Part shown: piece by piece, positions 5,153 through 7,092 of the stretch
How the letters are laid out: each line of letters begins with the position of its first letter
How positions within the stretch are numbered: position 1 is the first letter of the stretch
Source: Pseudomonadales bacterium
GTDB lineage: Bacteria; Pseudomonadota; Gammaproteobacteria; Pseudomonadales; Moraxellaceae
Assembly: GCA_013043915.1 (NCBI GenBank)
Contig: JABEVH010000252.1
Coordinates: 1-7,092, forward strand
DNA: 7,092 bases
Reading direction: 5' to 3'
The notes under the pieces: generated by a model
Database searches by the model: none
What the model was told of the DNA's origin: nothing
Seen by the model: the letters and a program-made list of their open reading frames with translations, nothing else
Position numbers and translations under genes: made by a program

Positions 5153-5685
5153 CTTCCTTCGTAACGCGCCTTGCGTGCAGCAACGGCCATACGCGTAAAG
5201 TGATTAAGGGCAATACGCAGGCGCGGACTCAACTTTTCCAAAGGCAGCTGATCCATCAAGTTACGTGCTTCCAGCCCCAAAGCTGTATCACCCGTCATAT
5301 GCAGTCGGCGGTGAAAGAACAGGGTATCGGCATCCTCAAGCTGACTGGCTAACAATAAAAAGTCCAGAGTACTGGCCTGTACACTGGCTTCTGCCTGGGA
5401 CTTTTCATCAAGAACAGTCAATTTACCGGAAACAGCACTTAACACCACCCTGAAATCCATATCCAGTACTTCGATCCCCAGGCGCCTGCCTTCGAGAAAA
5501 CGTAGCCGTTCCGGAGGCAATGCAGACAGTAATCGACCACCGAGCAATTCCTGCAATAGAGCCTTTTTCATCCCAGGCGGCAACAACCGCTGTACTCGCC
5601 CCCAAAAACGCGGACCAGGTAGATGCTTAAGGACCACCGGCGGCAGTACATGTTCCGGTGTTAGGGCGAAATGATGCTTGGGCAC
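5149..5685 (-). CDS. ubiT: SCP2-domain ubiquinone accessory protein UbiT
   Basis: The protein has 178 residues (E. coli UbiT/YhbT 174). The SCP2 sterol-carrier-type domain spans about residues 40-150, with the family signatures LRFLEGR-L-I-V-D-D (61-77) and DTLFFHRRL (120-128) followed by TGDTALGLEARNLMD (131-145). SCP2 folds bind lipids. UbiT is the accessory factor of oxygen-independent ubiquinone synthesis, thought to bind the hydrophobic prenylated intermediates much as UbiJ does in the aerobic pathway. The start is GTG at 5685-5683, with AGGAG 9 bases upstream. It converges on ubiV, and the stop TAG (5151-5149) overlaps the ubiV stop, so there is no terminator between them. trhA lies 91 bp upstream on the same strand, so the two may share a transcript. 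Confidence 0.94.
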   Translation of the reverse strand: MPKHHFALTPEHVLPPVVLKHLPGPRFWGRVQRLLPPGMKKALLQELLGGRLLSALPPERLRFLEGRRLGIEVLDMDFRVVLSAVSGKLTVLDEKSQAEASVQASTLDFLLLASQLEDADTLFFHRRLHMTGDTALGLEARNLMDQLPLEKLSPRLRIALNHFTRMAVAARKARYEGS

Positions 5686-5732
5686 GGCAGGGTTCTCCTG
5701 AAAATAAGGTCGGCATGATCACTCAACATCAG

Positions 5733-5752
5733 CCCGGTCGCCTTGACCCGGG
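5733..5752 (-). other. GC-rich hairpin between trhA and ubiT
   Basis: CCCGGTC (5733-5739) pairs with GACCCGGG (5745-5752) around a 5-base loop, with one bulged base. On the minus strand it comes about 25 nt after the trhA stop and 47 nt before the ubiT start. No U-run follows, so it is not a classic terminator. It may act as a partial terminator, a Rho-dependent pause site or an mRNA-stabilising stem. I saw no clear promoter for ubiT in the rest of the 91-bp gap. Confidence 0.35.
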
Positions 5753-5776
5753 GCAGGTTTTGCCACAATTCATAGA

Positions 5777-6394
5777 CTAGGCGACAAAAAGCAGGATACA
5801 AAGGTATTGAAGCACACTGCCCGTCAGCACAAAAAGATGCCAGATACCATGGGCATGAGGCATACGGTAATCCAGTACATAGAAGACTATGCCTAAGGTA
5901 TAGGCCATTCCCCCTCCTCCCAGCAATATCATGCCCATGCCGGGCAAGGCATGCAACAGAGGACGCAAGGCCACCACCACCATCCACCCCATAACCACGT
6001 AGATGACCAGAGATAACATGCGCGTCTTCTTACCCAATAACATTTCCTGAGCGATACCTAACAAGGCCATAATCCAATTGGTAAAAAAAATGGACCAACC
6101 CCAAGTCCCATGCAAGGTGACCAGAGTAAACGGCGTATAGGTTCCCGCAATCAATAAGTAAATAGCGGTGTGATCTAGACGTTGAAAAATAGCTTTAGCC
6201 CGACCTTTTAGACTGTGATACAACGTCGAAAACGTATAAAGCATGATCAGGGTAAAACTGTAAACAGCAAAAGCTGCCACATGCCAGCCATCTTGATGAA
6301 GCGTAGCCACGGCCAGCAGTACCCCTGCCCCAAAAAGACTAAGTACCGTGCCCACCAAATGAGTGATGCTGTTAAGCCTTTCTCCTGCGTACAT
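5777..6394 (-). CDS. trhA: TrhA/hemolysin III (PAQR-like) membrane protein
   Basis: From the chosen start the protein has 205 residues, the usual size for bacterial hemolysin III/YqfA-type proteins. It is mostly hydrophobic, with about seven predicted membrane segments. Family marks are ERLNSITH near the N-terminus (5-12), S56-x3-H60, D74-H75 and, in the last region, H182-x3-H186 (HAHGIWHLF). These polar residues match the metal-binding site of the PAQR superfamily. E. coli YqfA/TrhA is linked to membrane energy and fatty-acid homeostasis; the exact activity is uncertain and haemolysis should not be assumed. I chose ATG 6394-6392 because GGGGAG lies 8 bases upstream and homology begins there. 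An ATG at 6451 would add 19 unrelated residues. It is upstream of ubiT on the same strand and divergent from the RDD gene. Confidence 0.92.
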   Translation of the reverse strand: MYAGERLNSITHLVGTVLSLFGAGVLLAVATLHQDGWHVAAFAVYSFTLIMLYTFSTLYHSLKGRAKAIFQRLDHTAIYLLIAGTYTPFTLVTLHGTWGWSIFFTNWIMALLGIAQEMLLGKKTRMLSLVIYVVMGWMVVVALRPLLHALPGMGMILLGGGGMAYTLGIVFYVLDYRMPHAHGIWHLFVLTGSVLQYLCILLFVA

Positions 6395-6542
6395 CAGCAC
6401 TTCTCCCCGACCTGACTGACTTCGATGTGATAACGCTACCCCCAGCTCCACAAAACACCTTGGGATTTGATCATGGAACCCCGCGAGTTAGTGCGGTAGA
6501 CTTAAGGGCTGTGAGCCACGCACCCACTTTGGACATTTTGCC
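6395..6542. promoter_or_regulatory. Divergent intergenic region between trhA and the RDD gene
   Basis: This 148-bp stretch must hold promoters for both trhA (minus) and the RDD-family gene (plus). TTGATC at 6467-6472 and TAGACT at 6497-6502 resemble -35 and -10 hexamers, but their 24-bp spacing is too long. TTGAT at 6467-6471 resembles an FNR half-site, but its partner half does not match. I can support no specific promoter or operator. Confidence 0.35.
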
Positions 6543-7070
6543 ATGAAAACACCCCATCTACCCTCAGCCAGAATCTGGCGACGGCTTGCTGCCATGGTAT
6601 ACGATGGACTGTTGTTGTTGGCTATCAATTTTTTGGTTGCCTTTGCCGTGATCGGAGCCCTAACGCCTGCCACAGCCTCCCACCACCATCAGCTCATGGT
6701 ACTGTCAGCTTCATTGCGCTATGGCATGATCTTGCCCATCGTCTTGTTCACGACCGGATTGTTTTACAGTTACTTCTGGGTTCGTAACCAACAAACCTTA
6801 GGGATGCAAACCTGGCATATTAAAATTGAACGTTGGGACGGGGCCTTGCCCAGTTGGAAAGACGCCCTGATGCGCTACCTCTGGTCTATGGCCTGTTTTT
6901 TTCCGATGGGACTAGGTTACTGGTGGCAACTCTTTGATCGAGATAACCTAGCCTTGCACGACCGCCTGTCCAGAACACGCATCGTCTTGTCCCCACCGCA
7001 ACGTCAAGCAACCCTTGCCAAAACGCGTTCCTCCGTTCCTGAGGTGCATACAGGTTCACGCAAAAAATAA
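6543..7070 (+). CDS. RDD family membrane protein
   Basis: The protein has 175 residues with the hallmark residues that name the family: R14 in RR-LAAMVYDG and D21 in the first membrane segment, and D140 in LALHDRLSRTRIV after the last one. Membrane segments fall at about 22-40, 57-79 and 109-130. Between the last two is the usual QTLGMQTWHIKIER block (84-97). The C-terminal tail (about 150-175) is polar and basic and probably cytoplasmic. The biochemical role of most RDD proteins is unknown; some have been implicated in ion exchange, but nothing here points to that. The ATG at 6543 is preceded by only a weak GGA 9 bases upstream. It is divergent from trhA, and the next gene downstream is outside the window. 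Confidence 0.9.
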   Translation: MKTPHLPSARIWRRLAAMVYDGLLLLAINFLVAFAVIGALTPATASHHHQLMVLSASLRYGMILPIVLFTTGLFYSYFWVRNQQTLGMQTWHIKIERWDGALPSWKDALMRYLWSMACFFPMGLGYWWQLFDRDNLALHDRLSRTRIVLSPPQRQATLAKTRSSVPEVHTGSRKK

Positions 7071-7092
7071 GCCTATGCGTGCTGACTGACAC

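Noticed and set aside
5661..5987. 108-residue minus-strand frame spanning the trhA end, the gap and the ubiT start
   Set aside because: It overlaps two well-supported genes in another frame. The part in the gap (YELWQNLPRVKATG) looks slightly protein-like, but there is no known family and no ribosome binding site of note.
6467..6502. Promoter for the RDD gene from TTGATC and TAGACT
   Set aside because: The spacing of 24 bp between hexamers is too long for a sigma-70 promoter.
6886..7092. Minus-strand frame running off the right edge
   Set aside because: It overlaps the 3' half of the RDD gene, and its residues match no family I know; it is a shadow frame.

Overview
The window looks like proteobacterial chromosome, most probably Gammaproteobacteria or a close relative. 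It carries ubiquinone genes (ubiD, ubiU, ubiV, ubiT) that align closely with the E. coli proteins as I remember them, a YhcC-type radical SAM gene and a proteobacterial-style tRNA-Leu with encoded CCA. I cannot name the genus.

Layout. Positions 1-548 are the terminus of a mobile element. The left edge holds the last 41 codons of a phage small terminase subunit (terS). About 420 bp follow with no convincing gene but many short direct repeats (10-, 11- and 12-bp periods) and small palindromes, running up to the 3' end of tRNA-Leu(UAG) (549-633, minus). This is what one arm of a tyrosine-recombinase attachment site beside its tRNA target looks like, although no integrase gene lies in the window. 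Only 12 bp beyond the tRNA is yhcC (minus, 646-1626), so the tRNA may share a transcript with it.

The core, 1773-5685, is a gene set for making ubiquinone without oxygen. ubiD (prenyl-4-hydroxybenzoate decarboxylase), ubiU and ubiV (paired 4Fe-4S U32-family proteins that hydroxylate the ring without O2) form a plus-strand run with very short gaps. ubiT (SCP2 lipid-binding protein) lies convergently, and its stop codon overlaps that of ubiV. Upstream of ubiD is a candidate FNR-type box at the right distance from a -10-like hexamer for a class II FNR-activated promoter, which would fit anaerobic induction.

Upstream of ubiT on the same strand is trhA (hemolysin III/PAQR membrane protein). Divergent from it at the right edge is a small RDD-family membrane protein.

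How they fit together: UbiD decarboxylates the prenylated ring, UbiU-UbiV add hydroxyls with a non-O2 oxygen donor, and UbiT probably holds or presents the hydrophobic intermediates. The window therefore suggests a facultative or micro-aerobic respirer. The most unusual part is the tRNA-linked element end, with a terS and no visible terL or integrase; this could be a phage satellite or a decayed prophage.
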